Part shown: positions 28,498-38,615 of the stretch, piece after piece
How the letters are laid out: every line of letters begins with the position of its first letter
Position numbering within the stretch: position 1 is the first letter of the stretch
DNA from: JAZKAD01 sp040389305
GTDB lineage: Bacteria; Pseudomonadota; Alphaproteobacteria; Rickettsiales; Rickettsiaceae
Assembly (NCBI GenBank): GCA_040389305.1
Contig: JAZKAD010000015.1
Span: 1-64,000, forward strand
Direction of reading: 5' to 3'
DNA length: 64,000 nt
Made by a program: the position numbers and the translations under genes
Notes under the pieces: generated by a model
The model's input: only the letters and a program-made list of their open reading frames with translations
The model's database searches: none
Told to the model about the DNA's origin: nothing

Positions 28498-30110
28498 ATT
28501 ACTCTAAACTCAATGCTTATTGCCTTAATGGCTATGCTCTATGCTCTATACCTTGCCGCGCGATAATAATATGTGACCCTAAGCTATTAAATCATGCCTT
28601 CTTAAAAGATTACCAAAAAGATTATGTAATTAGATTCGCACATAAAAAGGAATTCTATAGCTTGTTACATAAGACATTTCAGCATTTGGGGAGCAGCAAA
28701 GCCAAGCATTATCTTGACTTCATTTCCAAATCAATGACTGCTAAAAACGTACCATATATACGCATTATATATTGTATATCTATTGTTTTTGGAATGTTAT
28801 TTCTCTACTGCATTTCAGCCTTAAATTTAATACATAATGTATTTTATTTTGCGCAGAATATATTCAAAACTATACTTTTTTGCTCTGCGAAATATCAGCA
28901 AACTGCAGAATTTAAATCTATGCAGGACGTAGATTCTTATCCGGTCTACACAATATTACTGCCCCTATATAAAGAGTCTAAAAATGTTGCTCCTCTGATA
29001 GAGCATCTCTTAAAAATAGAGTATCCAAAGTCTAAATTGGATATTAAACTCATTGTAGAAGAGGGTGATAATCTTACCATTAAAGCTATTCAAACGCTTA
29101 CTCTGTCAAGTTGCTTTCATCTTATAAAAGTGCCATACTCTACTCCCCTGACTAAACCTAAAGCTATGAACTACGCTCTCGAATATGCTATCGGAGAATA
29201 TCTAGTTATTTATGATGCCGAAGATAGGCCGGAGCTTGATCAACTTACAAAAGTGGCGACAAAATTTGCAAGCGCTTCGAGTTTGGAGGTATGCATTCAG
29301 GCTAAGCTCAACTACTATAACCGTGATGAAAACATACTCACAAAGCTCTTTAGTATAGAATATAGCATATGGTTTGATTTTTTTCTCAAAGGACTGGATA
29401 CAAGAGCCTTGCCAATACCACTTGGAGGCACGAGCAATCATTTTATAACAAAAGTACTCAAAGAGCTCGGGGCTTGGGATGCATATAATGTTACAGAAGA
29501 CGCAGATTTAGGCACCAGACTATATTTATCAGGACATCGCGTATCTATAATAGATTCATACACCTTTGAAGAGTCTCCAATAACTATAGAAGCATGGATG
29601 GGCCAGAGGGCTAGGTGGATTAAGGGCTATATCCAGACATTTTTGGTATATTTAAGGCAAAGGAAGGAGGGGAGGCGGAATGATTTGAGCATAGGTATAA
29701 CTATTTGGCTATTCATAGGACTTGTTACTTACTCTTTTCTTTTGCTACCTTGGCTTATTGCGGGAACGCTACTATGCGAGTCTAGCTTTTTACATGCAAT
29801 GTTTATCATCAACAGTATTTTTTCTCTATCTTATATGTATGCTACAGCTTTTATAGTGCTAAAGGAAAATAAGAAAAAGGTAAGCAACTTCACTGTTCAA
29901 GATATAACAGCTTTAATCCTTTGGCCTCTATATTTTTTATGTCATACGGTTGCGGCTTATAAGGCTTTATATGAGCTACTGACTGAGCCATTCACATGGA
30001 ATAAAACGGAGCACGGAGTCAGTGAATATGTGAATATTTCTGCGGGAGGGGTCCCGAAGGGTACAGAAAAAAGGACTACGCATACTTCAGATGAAGATAT
30101 AAAATTTTGA
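28498..30110 (+). CDS. Membrane GT2 glycosyltransferase, 5' end lost in gap
   Basis: Processive family-2 glycosyltransferase. The catalytic domain has ILLPLYKESKN, the DxD-like YDAEDRPELD, TEDADLGTRLY and the QxxRW motif (GQRARWIKGY); membrane segments flank it, one or two before and about four after. The first plausible start in the intact sequence is TTG 28662 (482 residues), but the same frame is open back to the gap and encodes about 54 more residues (for example AIIICDPKLLNHAFLKDYQK) resembling the small GspE-N-like domain found before such transferases. The real start is therefore in or before the gap. Product unknown; an exopolysaccharide or glycan chain is the family expectation. Confidence 0.8.
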
Positions 30111-30221
30111 TGTATGACGCGCAGTATTTCTGTTATAGTAAGGGCATTATTTATACAAAAATACTATGACTAATTTCGCGACAAATCTTGCAATTGAATT
30201 TGTACTAAGCGGGCTAAATAA

Positions 30222-32207
30222 ATGAATGATTTATTTAGTGTGAAAGTAGAAGGCACAAAGAAGCAGGAGAAAAATACCTATACCGCTCAAGATATCGAGG
30301 TTTTAGAAGGGCTTGAGCCAGTAAGGCGACGTCCTGGTATGTATATTGGCGGTACAGACGAAAATGCTTTGCATCACCTAGTATCTGAAGTACTTGATAA
30401 TTCTATGGACGAAGCAGTAGCTGGGCATGCCACTAGAATCGCTATTACCATGCATGAAGATGGTAGTATTACTGTGGAGGATAATGGACGAGGTATTCCA
30501 ATTGATCCTCATCCAAAATTCCCAGATATCTCAGCCCTTGAAGTTATTTTGACCACATTGCATTCTGGTGGTAAATTTTCCAGCAATGCATATCAAACCG
30601 CGGGTGGTCTGCATGGTGTTGGCGTATCCGTAGTGAATGCTTTGTCTGAAAAATTTGTGGTAGAGGTAGTCAGGGATAAAAATCTATATCGCCAGAAATA
30701 TAGCAGAGGCGCACCTCTCACAGCATTAGAATTAGTGGGGCCGATTGCTAATAAGCGCGGAACCTCCATTACATTCCATCATGATCCTGAAATCTTTGGA
30801 CCTAGTTTAAAATTAGAGCCATCGCGAATATATCAACTTGCAAAATCTAAAGCCTATTTATATCGCGGTATTGAGATAAAATGGACATGTGATCCATCTA
30901 TTCTTCCAGAGAATATCCCGGCAAACGATATATTGCGTTTTCCAAATGGTCTCACTGACTATTTAGTTTCTAAGCTAAGCGCGGAAGACGCTATAACTAC
31001 CTCCGTATTTAGCGCTGAAATTAATGTAGTATCAGAAGGAGCTAAAGTAGAATGGGCTATTGGATGGCACGAAGGCGAAGGGTTTTCGCAGTCTTATTGT
31101 AATACGATATCTACTCCTCTTGGAGGAACGCACGAGCAGGGTATGCGCTCAGCCTTGCTTCGTGGGCTTAAAGCTTACGGAGAAATGACTGGCAACAAGA
31201 GAGCATCGAATATTATCATTGACGATATTCTAGAAAATGCCTGCGTAGTACTATCAATATTTATTAGAGATCCATTATTCCAAGGTCAAACTAAAGAAAA
31301 ACTCGTCTCAAATGGCGCAGTAAAACTCGTAGAAAATGCTATAAAAGATAGATTCGATCATTGGCTAAGCGCTGATAAAGCGAAGGCAAGTAAATTGCTG
31401 GATTATATCATTGAGCGCGCAGAGGAGCGTATTAGTCGTAAATCTGCAAAAGCTGTCAATCGCAAATCTTTTACTCAAAAACTAAGGCTTCCTGGAAAGC
31501 TTACGGATTGCAGTAGGGATATTCAGCAAGGGACTGAATTATTCATAGTCGAAGGCGATTCAGCTGGAGGATCTGCAAAGCAAGCGCGGAATAGAGAAAC
31601 TCAAGCCATTCTCCCCCTGCGTGGAAAGATTCTTAATGTAGCAAACTCTAGTGCCGAAAAAATCAGTCAGAATCAAGAAATCACTGATCTTGGTATCGCT
31701 CTTGCTTGTGGAACTCTTGGGGCTTACCGGCAAGAAAACTTACGTTATGAAAAAATTATTATCATGACCGATGCTGATGTCGATGGTGCGCACATAGCGG
31801 CCCTACTCATGACATTTTTCTACATGCGCATGCCAAAACTTATATCAGACGGCCATCTATATATTGCGCAGCCCCCACTATATCGCTTAACGCAAAGTAC
31901 TAAGACATACTACGCGGCGAACGACATTCAAAAAGAAGAGTTAATGGCTAAACTCAGTAAAAGCTCTAAGGCAAAAATTGAACTTGGAAGATTTAAGGGT
32001 CTTGGAGAGATGACAGCGGCACAGCTGAAAGAAACTACGATGAATCCAAAGAATCGTATTTTGACTAAAGTAACCATTGGTGATTTTGACGAGGTTAGTA
32101 AAATAGTAGACGATTTAATGGGCAAAAAACCAGAAAAGAGGTTCCAGTTTATCTACGATCAAGCATTGATAAAGATGGAAAGTATAGTGGAAAAGCTTGA
32201 CGTATAA
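30222..32207 (+). CDS. parE: DNA topoisomerase IV subunit B
   Basis: ATPase subunit of the decatenating topoisomerase. GHKL motifs VLDNSMDEAVAG, EDNGRGIPID and GGLHGVGVSVVNALS, the Toprim EGDSAGGSAKQARNRETQAI-like segment and TDADVDGAHIAALL are clear. The 661-residue length and the DNSMDEAVAGHA wording point to ParE rather than GyrB (about 800). Starts at ATG 30222. First gene of an operon: the transporter-kinase begins 32 bases after it, then lpxI and trpS follow with ATGA overlaps. Confidence 0.92.
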   Translation: MNDLFSVKVEGTKKQEKNTYTAQDIEVLEGLEPVRRRPGMYIGGTDENALHHLVSEVLDNSMDEAVAGHATRIAITMHEDGSITVEDNGRGIPIDPHPKFPDISALEVILTTLHSGGKFSSNAYQTAGGLHGVGVSVVNALSEKFVVEVVRDKNLYRQKYSRGAPLTALELVGPIANKRGTSITFHHDPEIFGPSLKLEPSRIYQLAKSKAYLYRGIEIKWTCDPSILPENIPANDILRFPNGLTDYLVSKLSAEDAITTSVFSAEINVVSEGAKVEWAIGWHEGEGFSQSYCNTISTPLGGTHEQGMRSALLRGLKAYGEMTGNKRASNIIIDDILENACVVLSIFIRDPLFQGQTKEKLVSNGAVKLVENAIKDRFDHWLSADKAKASKLLDYIIERAEERISRKSAKAVNRKSFTQKLRLPGKLTDCSRDIQQGTELFIVEGDSAGGSAKQARNRETQAILPLRGKILNVANSSAEKISQNQEITDLGIALACGTLGAYRQENLRYEKIIIMTDADVDGAHIAALLMTFFYMRMPKLISDGHLYIAQPPLYRLTQSTKTYYAANDIQKEELMAKLSKSSKAKIELGRFKGLGEMTAAQLKETTMNPKNRILTKVTIGDFDEVSKIVDDLMGKKPEKRFQFIYDQALIKMESIVEKLDV

Positions 32208-32239
32208 GGTAATTGAGATCATTAAAAATAGGTAATTGG

Positions 32240-35038
32240 ATGCTTGGAATAGATATAGACGTAGCTATCTTTCTTGCGTATTTACTCTTGAACCTGGGAG
32301 TAGGTCTTAAATATGGCAGGAACGTCAAAACAATAAGTGATTATGCGCTTGGTGGAAGGAATTTTAGTACGGGAGCCTTGGTAGCTACTATCGTAGGTAC
32401 ATGGGCAAGTGGCAGTGGTTTTTTTATTACTTTATCAAAAGTTTATTCTGACGGCATTTACTATATTATTGCTTCAAGTTTTTTAGTAGCGCCATTATTT
32501 TTTATGGCCTTCGTTTTTGCTCCAAGAATGGGCGAGTTTTTGGGTAAAATATCTATGGCAGAAGCTATGGGTGAATTTTACGGAAAACATGTCAGGATGA
32601 TAGTTGCAATGGCGGGTATTAGCGGATCGCTCGGTATAGTTGCTATGCAATTCAAAGTAGTCGGAAATATATTTCATAATTTTTTAGGGATCTACGATAC
32701 TATGGCGGTTATATCCGCTGGCGCAGTAGTGACTATTTATTCTGCTTTTGGTGGGATTAGATCTATAACTTTTACTGACGTATTACAATGCATTACTTTT
32801 GGAGTTGCAATTCCTCTTATTGGTATTTTGATATGGAGTCAATTGCATCATGAACCAGGTGGCTTTGATTTAGGAGTGGCTTTACAGAATCCACAATTTA
32901 GTTTATCCGCAGCTTTTGACTTTGGTAATGTGAAATTTTGGGAAATGATTCCTTTATTACTGTTCTTTCTTGTCCCCGCTATTAATCCTACTGATTCTCA
33001 AAGAGTTATAATGGGTAGTAATATAAGGCAAGTAAAAAGGGCTTTTGTGATATCTGCCGTTATTGTGCTCTGCATTAAATTAGTTACAGCATGGATACCC
33101 TTCCTTCTATACAATGTCGATCCTACATTAGAGCAGAATCAGCTGCTTCCATATATAGTAAATAATTATACATATGTTGGGCTCAAAGGGTTAGCTATTA
33201 TTGCAGTAGTAGCTCTTGCAATGTCTACTGCAGATGCTTTTATGAACGTTTCATCGGTCATGTTTGCTCATGATTTATGCAAACCGTTAAACATCGCCAT
33301 TAAAAATGAGTTATTTGTATCAAGAGCATTTACTGTGTTTTTGGGAGGAGTAGCAATAGTTCTAGCTATACTCAACAATGACTTATTAAGCGTAGTATTA
33401 TCTGCTCATAGCTTTCATATGCCAATCGTCACTGCCCCTCTTATTATGACTATAATGGGTTTTCGAAGCTCTACCCTTTCTGTGCTTATAGGTATGGGGG
33501 CGGGGCTTGCCGTTGTTATTTTGTGGAAATTTCTTGATATTAAACTAGATTGCATAGTTGTTGCTATAGCTATCAACTTCTTATTCCTTGTAGGTTCTCA
33601 TTATATTCTTCGCCAGCCTGGCGGGTGGGTTGGCATTAAAGATAAGACGTTCCTCGATCAAGAGAAGCAAGAAAGGCGACTTTGGAAAAATAAAATCAAG
33701 CGACAAATCTATAATTTTAGTGTACGCAGTTTTATCAAAAATCTCGCTCCCAAAAACGAATTGATGTATTCCGGATTCGGGATTTATTGTATCATTTGTA
33801 CATTTGTTACTATGTACTCTACGCAAGGAGAGATGGTAAAAGCAGATGGTAGGTTAGTTGTATATTGTTACCAAATTATGCTAGTTACTGGCACTTTAAT
33901 GGCTTCCTATCCGGTTTGGCCACCTAGTATAAAAAAAGAAATCATTGTACAAATTTGGTGGCCTTTCGCAGTTTTTTATGTGTTGGGATTTTTTAGTGCG
34001 TTCTTCGTTTTAATTAGCCATTTTGGCGTTCTTCAGTTCGGTGTTTTTACAACCAACGCTATAATTGCATTTATAATATTAGGCTGGAGGGCTGGCTTTG
34101 TAGTTGTAGCTCTCGGATTTTATATCGCTAATTTGGTGTATCAATATTATACGGATGCAGCTCTCATTCAGACAAATATAGTGACCACAGAATTTATTCT
34201 CTACCTCTTTCTTCTCCTTGGCGCTGCTGTTGTTATATTCTTCAAACCCAAAGAAGAGCATGCGGTATTTGCAGAAGAGAAAATCCATTATCTTGAGGAT
34301 GAGTCTAAATTCCACAAAGATGAAATACTCTCTCTTCAGGATATGAAGAATGAATTCATTCGTAATATAGAACATGAAAGCAGAACTCCGATTACTGGCA
34401 TTACCTCTATGGGGCAAGTGCTTTATGAGAATTATGACAAACTAACGGAAGCCCAAAGAAAAATGGCTGCAAGAGAAATAGCAGATAGTTCTGAGCGTCT
34501 AAATTCTTGGGCCACTAATCTCTCCGATCTTTCAAGACTCGCTGCGGATGGCAATGCTTTGCTAGAAAAAGAAAGTGTAAATCTCTCGGATCTTGTAGAA
34601 GAAAGGCTTGCTGTATGCAAAAAGCTTTATCTTGCGCGAGAAGAGAAAGAAACGAGATCTTTTATCTTAAGCCAAGACCCAAGCATAATGGTTTCTTGCG
34701 ATAGATATTATATTTCAAGAGTAATTGATAATCTTATAATCAATGCTATGCAATACTCAAAAGATGGTAAGATAGAGCTAACACTAAGATCTTTGTTGCC
34801 TCAAGATAACGACAACTACTCAATAGAATTCTCTATCTCTGATGAAGGAATAGGGATTCCTACAAAAGATCTATATAATATCTTTGGAGTTCTGACAGTT
34901 AGCGCTAAAACAAAGACCCCATCTGGCGGAAGAGGCGTGGGCCTTACCCTTTGCAAGAAAATCATAGAGTTGCATCGCGGCCAGGTCTTCGCAGAGAGTA
35001 ATGGAGTTAAAGGATCGACATTTAGGTTTAAGATATGA
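32240..35038 (+). CDS. SLC5-type Na+/solute symporter fused to a sensor histidine kinase
   Basis: Two modules in one chain. Residues about 1-460 are a sodium:solute symporter-like domain (SDYALGGRNFSTGALVATI, then STYSAFGGIRS-like VTIYSAFGGIRSIT). Further membrane segments follow at 520-650, then a coiled stretch, HisKA (RNIEHESRTPITG, phospho-acceptor His about 712) and a HATPase with NLIINAMQYS, DEGIGIP and GRGVGLTL. No receiver domain. CbrA-type kinases of gammaproteobacteria have this order and couple transport to sensing. I start at ATG 32240, with AGG upstream; a TTG at 32213 would add nine residues. Its stop overlaps the lpxI start. Ligand and partner regulator are unknown. Confidence 0.88.
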   Translation: MLGIDIDVAIFLAYLLLNLGVGLKYGRNVKTISDYALGGRNFSTGALVATIVGTWASGSGFFITLSKVYSDGIYYIIASSFLVAPLFFMAFVFAPRMGEFLGKISMAEAMGEFYGKHVRMIVAMAGISGSLGIVAMQFKVVGNIFHNFLGIYDTMAVISAGAVVTIYSAFGGIRSITFTDVLQCITFGVAIPLIGILIWSQLHHEPGGFDLGVALQNPQFSLSAAFDFGNVKFWEMIPLLLFFLVPAINPTDSQRVIMGSNIRQVKRAFVISAVIVLCIKLVTAWIPFLLYNVDPTLEQNQLLPYIVNNYTYVGLKGLAIIAVVALAMSTADAFMNVSSVMFAHDLCKPLNIAIKNELFVSRAFTVFLGGVAIVLAILNNDLLSVVLSAHSFHMPIVTAPLIMTIMGFRSSTLSVLIGMGAGLAVVILWKFLDIKLDCIVVAIAINFLFLVGSHYILRQPGGWVGIKDKTFLDQEKQERRLWKNKIKRQIYNFSVRSFIKNLAPKNELMYSGFGIYCIICTFVTMYSTQGEMVKADGRLVVYCYQIMLVTGTLMASYPVWPPSIKKEIIVQIWWPFAVFYVLGFFSAFFVLISHFGVLQFGVFTTNAIIAFIILGWRAGFVVVALGFYIANLVYQYYTDAALIQTNIVTTEFILYLFLLLGAAVVIFFKPKEEHAVFAEEKIHYLEDESKFHKDEILSLQDMKNEFIRNIEHESRTPITGITSMGQVLYENYDKLTEAQRKMAAREIADSSERLNSWATNLSDLSRLAADGNALLEKESVNLSDLVEERLAVCKKLYLAREEKETRSFILSQDPSIMVSCDRYYISRVIDNLIINAMQYSKDGKIELTLRSLLPQDNDNYSIEFSISDEGIGIPTKDLYNIFGVLTVSAKTKTPSGGRGVGLTLCKKIIELHRGQVFAESNGVKGSTFRFKI

Positions 35039-35850
35039 GGATCGGGATTATAGCTGGCAATGGAGAACTGCCCCTCAGGGTTGCAAAGGCATACACTAAT
35101 CTTGGCAAGGAAGTTGTGATTGCCAGAATATCTAGTTCAGACCCCGATAAATATGAAGCTTATAACAATATAGAGCTGTTGGTTGGGGAAGTGGGAAGTA
35201 TATTCAGATATTTTAGCGCGAATGATGTATCGGAAGTAATAATGGCCGGAGGACTTACGCGTCCTAAATTTACAGATCTTAAAGTGGACGCTAAAGGCGC
35301 CGGCCTCGTTGCTCGTATCATCAAATCTAAATTCCTTGGGGATGATAAGTTATTAAAAGTCGTAGCCAATTTTATTGAAGAAAATGGATTTAAGGTAATA
35401 TCCGCGACATCTATACTTCAAAACTCTACAATCCCCCGGAGTAATATCACTACTCAAAGTCCAAGCTCGAAGGATATGCAAGACATTGAACTTGGTATGA
35501 TAGAGGCCAAAAAGATTGGCTCCAAGGACATCGGGCAGTCTGTTGTTATTGATAATGGAGAAGTGCTTGGTGTGGAAGGACCCGATGGGACCGATGCTTT
35601 ACTGACTATATGCTCGAGCCTTGGGAAGTATCAAGAAAAGCCTCATCCATCCGGAGTGCTTGTTAAGGCTATGAAGCCAGGTCAAGACGAAAGATTTGAC
35701 ATGCCAACAATAGGTGTGAACACCGCAAAGCATCTTGCTTCTTGCGGTTTTGCTGGGATTGCTATAGAAGCTAATAAGGTTATAGTGATAGACCAAGAAG
35801 AAGTGATAGAGACTGCAAATAAATTAGGAATTTTTATAGTAGCTATATGA
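35035..35850 (+). CDS. lpxI: UDP-2,3-diacylglucosamine pyrophosphatase LpxI
   Basis: Makes lipid X from UDP-2,3-diacylglucosamine in lipid A synthesis; LpxI replaces LpxH in alphaproteobacteria. The 271 residues open with IGIIAGNGELPLRVA and contain VIMAGGLTRPKF and the C-terminal catalytic domain (HPSGVLVKAMKPGQDERFDMPTIG). The active-site Asp usually lies in the DxRxDxPTIG region, preserved here. Overlaps both neighbours by ATGA junctions, so it is translated with the kinase and trpS. Evidence that this organism makes lipid A. Confidence 0.92.
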   Translation: MRIGIIAGNGELPLRVAKAYTNLGKEVVIARISSSDPDKYEAYNNIELLVGEVGSIFRYFSANDVSEVIMAGGLTRPKFTDLKVDAKGAGLVARIIKSKFLGDDKLLKVVANFIEENGFKVISATSILQNSTIPRSNITTQSPSSKDMQDIELGMIEAKKIGSKDIGQSVVIDNGEVLGVEGPDGTDALLTICSSLGKYQEKPHPSGVLVKAMKPGQDERFDMPTIGVNTAKHLASCGFAGIAIEANKVIVIDQEEVIETANKLGIFIVAI

Positions 35851-36842
35851 AAAAGCGCGTACTTTCTGGAATGCAGGCAACGGGTAATCCGCATTTAGGT
35901 AATTATCTTGGTGCTATCAAAAACTGGGTAGAGATGCAAGATGAATATGAATGTTTTTATATGCTTGCAGATCTTCATGCTATTACTATAGAGCGACCCC
36001 CGGTGGAGTTGCATAGTTCCATTTTACAAAGCATAGCGGCCTATCTAGCCTCGGGCCTCGATCCTGATAAAGCGACTCTTTTTGCTCAGTCAACTGTACC
36101 CGAGCATTCAGAACTTGCTTGGATACTTAGTTGCTTTACGCCAATTGGATGGCTAAAACGCATGACACAATTCAAGGATAAAGCCGGTAAATCCCAAGAA
36201 AATGCAGGCACGGGGCTTTTTACATACCCAGTGCTTATGGCGGCAGATATTTTGCTATATAAGGCTGATTATGTACCAGTCGGGGAAGATCAGAAGCAAC
36301 ATATTGAGCTTACTAGAGATATTGCAGGAGTGCTGAATCGTAAATTTGGAAGCGAAGTGCTTCCTGTGCCAGAGCCTTTCATCAAAAAAGAGGCTGCGCG
36401 TATTATGAGTCTTCGTGATGGCACAAAAAAAATGAGCAAATCCGATATATCAGACCAATCACGTATTAATTTAAGCGATAATGCTGATCTCATATCTCAG
36501 AAAATAAAAAAAGCAAAAACTGATAGCGAGTCTTATATAAGCTATGACAGAGCCAATAGGCCTGATGTCAGTAATTTAGTGGATATTTACGCTGCTTTGT
36601 CAGGAAAGACCCATGATGCAGTAGTGGAGCTCTATGATTCTCGTGGTTTTTTTGAATTCAAGAATGATCTAGCAGATCTTGCAGTGACTGCAATATCTCC
36701 TATTACTGAAAGATATAATGAATATATGAAGGATGAAGAATATTTGCTGAAAGTGATTGAAAAAGGAGGAGAAAAAGCGAGAGAAGTAGCAAGAAAAACT
36801 CTAAAGGAAGTGCAGATACTTCTTGGTTACCCTAAGTTATAG
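35847..36842 (+). CDS. trpS: Tryptophanyl-tRNA synthetase
   Basis: Class I synthetase charging tRNA-Trp. The HIGH-equivalent is in SGMQATGNPHLGNYLGAI (residues 7-24) and the KMSKS loop in GTKKMSKSDISD. GEDQKQHIELTRDIA is also typical. 331 residues, the bacterial norm. Last gene of the parE operon; only four bases separate its stop from the convergent unknown gene. Confidence 0.95.
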   Translation: MKKRVLSGMQATGNPHLGNYLGAIKNWVEMQDEYECFYMLADLHAITIERPPVELHSSILQSIAAYLASGLDPDKATLFAQSTVPEHSELAWILSCFTPIGWLKRMTQFKDKAGKSQENAGTGLFTYPVLMAADILLYKADYVPVGEDQKQHIELTRDIAGVLNRKFGSEVLPVPEPFIKKEAARIMSLRDGTKKMSKSDISDQSRINLSDNADLISQKIKKAKTDSESYISYDRANRPDVSNLVDIYAALSGKTHDAVVELYDSRGFFEFKNDLADLAVTAISPITERYNEYMKDEEYLLKVIEKGGEKAREVARKTLKEVQILLGYPKL

Positions 36843-36846
36843 TAAA

Positions 36847-38511
36847 TTAACAAACTTCATCAAAGTCCAAGGCTAATGCCCTACCTACGCATTCTAATTC
36901 TACATCTATCCCAAACCATTCCTTAATAGCTCCACAAATAGCCATTTCTTGACTTGGTTGATCTTCTGGGACTTCTTTTAATGCCATCCATTCAGAATAT
37001 ATTTGCTCTGCCCTATCGAGTAACGTTGATACTTTGGGAGAATCTGCTTTTTCTTTTACTCCAGAATGGTCGTATTTACGATGACCAGGCAAAGCGTTAA
37101 TTGTAAGTTCGCTAAGTGTTCTTGATATCGAAACTGCTCCAGGCGCCGACATAGGTAAATCGACTATATCCTTCATTTCATGCTTGCAGTTTATAACTAA
37201 GTCTAGAAACATAGCATTTGTTATAAGAGCTGATTTATTGCGCTCGACTTCCGTACTAAAAAGTAAATATGCAAGAGTAGATAAAAATTTTAATTTTGAA
37301 GCAGATTCTTGGGTTTCTTCTGTGTATATACCTGGGGTCTTACCGCATACAATATCCATAATTGAGCTAGCAATCTCAGGATTAGAATGCTCATGAGTCA
37401 TTTTTTTAAGAGTAGCGGAAATTTTTGAGTAGGATTTTATACCAGGCACAAGAGAGGTTTTTGATCCAGTGCAATTTAATTTACTGAGCTCGGTTATTGA
37501 AAGATCTGTTGCAGCGTAAGTAAAAGACGAATTATGATGTTGAAACCTATGTTTTATAGGGTAGATCTCTGATCCAACGCGCCCATCGGCCATAGAAAAC
37601 GCACTTGCTCTATGTATTAAAAGAGTCTGAGCGAAGATATGAGTGCTTTTTGGAAGATCTGCGAATGGACCATCTAGAGACAATGAAACTGGATCATGGT
37701 TATGATAATACTCTTGGCGGACTGTATGAAATTTTTGATGCAGGAGCTGGGCTATGCAATAAACTTTGAGAGCTTTCTCATCTATAGTAATTTTACTCCC
37801 AAGACGTAGAGCAAGATTACTGGCTTCAAGTATTGAAGTTTTAGCCCCTACGAAGGCTTCGTAGCAGTCTTGAAGTATTTTTAAACCCACATTATAAGTT
37901 CTAGATAGTGTAGCAAGATTTAGAGGAGGCTGTATGCCTTGAGCGTTGGTATCTATATTTTGTAGAATGACGTCAAAGGCTGTAGTTAATATATGGTCCT
38001 TACTTCCCTGTATCAAAGGCGCTGGAAGAGTATAGTCAGCGCCAGCTATATCTTCAATAAAGCTATCTAACCCATGTGCAGCTTTATCGCGCATATAGCA
38101 CATAAATTTTTCTAAATTATCAGAACAAGCCTGAGATAGAGCATCGCAATTTATACCAGTAGCAATTTCACTTATTTGTCTAGTTACCTCCTCAAGAATC
38201 TTAGTTAACTCTTGGTAACGATTTTTTACAAGAAGCTCTTTATTATGCCGATATAAAGCTTGGACTTCGCGAGATTCTAATACTCTTTCTCCAAAATGGG
38301 TCAAAATTACCATGGGAGTAATATTTCCCTGGACTCCGGCATTTGAAGCTTCACTTCTTATCCACGGAAGACTTGTGTCTAAGCTGATTAGAGGGTATTT
38401 TTTAGCGGTAGAATTACCATTATAAGATGAAGTACTTGATTTCTCAGGTGTTGCTAAAATCCCACAGTCTTCGCTTAGAGTGTCATTAAGATCACGTGCT
38501 CTTTTACTCAT
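36847..38511 (-). CDS. Large protein of unknown function
   Basis: 554 residues from ATG 38511 (the frame extends three codons to a TTG). No signal peptide or membrane segment. The N-terminus is Ser/Lys-rich and probably disordered (SKRARDLNDTLSED, then a serine run near 30); the rest looks mostly alpha-helical with charged helices, for example residues 75-120. No motif of an enzyme or binding domain is recognised. It is divergent from an ankyrin-repeat gene and converges tightly on trpS. A lineage-specific host-interaction protein is possible, but that is only context. Confidence 0.75.
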   Translation of the reverse strand: MSKRARDLNDTLSEDCGILATPEKSSTSSYNGNSTAKKYPLISLDTSLPWIRSEASNAGVQGNITPMVILTHFGERVLESREVQALYRHNKELLVKNRYQELTKILEEVTRQISEIATGINCDALSQACSDNLEKFMCYMRDKAAHGLDSFIEDIAGADYTLPAPLIQGSKDHILTTAFDVILQNIDTNAQGIQPPLNLATLSRTYNVGLKILQDCYEAFVGAKTSILEASNLALRLGSKITIDEKALKVYCIAQLLHQKFHTVRQEYYHNHDPVSLSLDGPFADLPKSTHIFAQTLLIHRASAFSMADGRVGSEIYPIKHRFQHHNSSFTYAATDLSITELSKLNCTGSKTSLVPGIKSYSKISATLKKMTHEHSNPEIASSIMDIVCGKTPGIYTEETQESASKLKFLSTLAYLLFSTEVERNKSALITNAMFLDLVINCKHEMKDIVDLPMSAPGAVSISRTLSELTINALPGHRKYDHSGVKEKADSPKVSTLLDRAEQIYSEWMALKEVPEDQPSQEMAICGAIKEWFGIDVELECVGRALALDFDEVC

Positions 38512-38615
38512 TAGTAGCAATCCATTAATACAATAGCTACCCTTATATCTCTGTGGGGCATAAAAGTAAAGGAATATTATGGCTTTTTATGCTTATAATA
38601 AATAAAAGGTAACAC

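Noticed and set aside
28662..28664. TTG as the true start of the glycosyltransferase
   Set aside because: The frame is open to the gap and the upstream translation looks like part of the protein.
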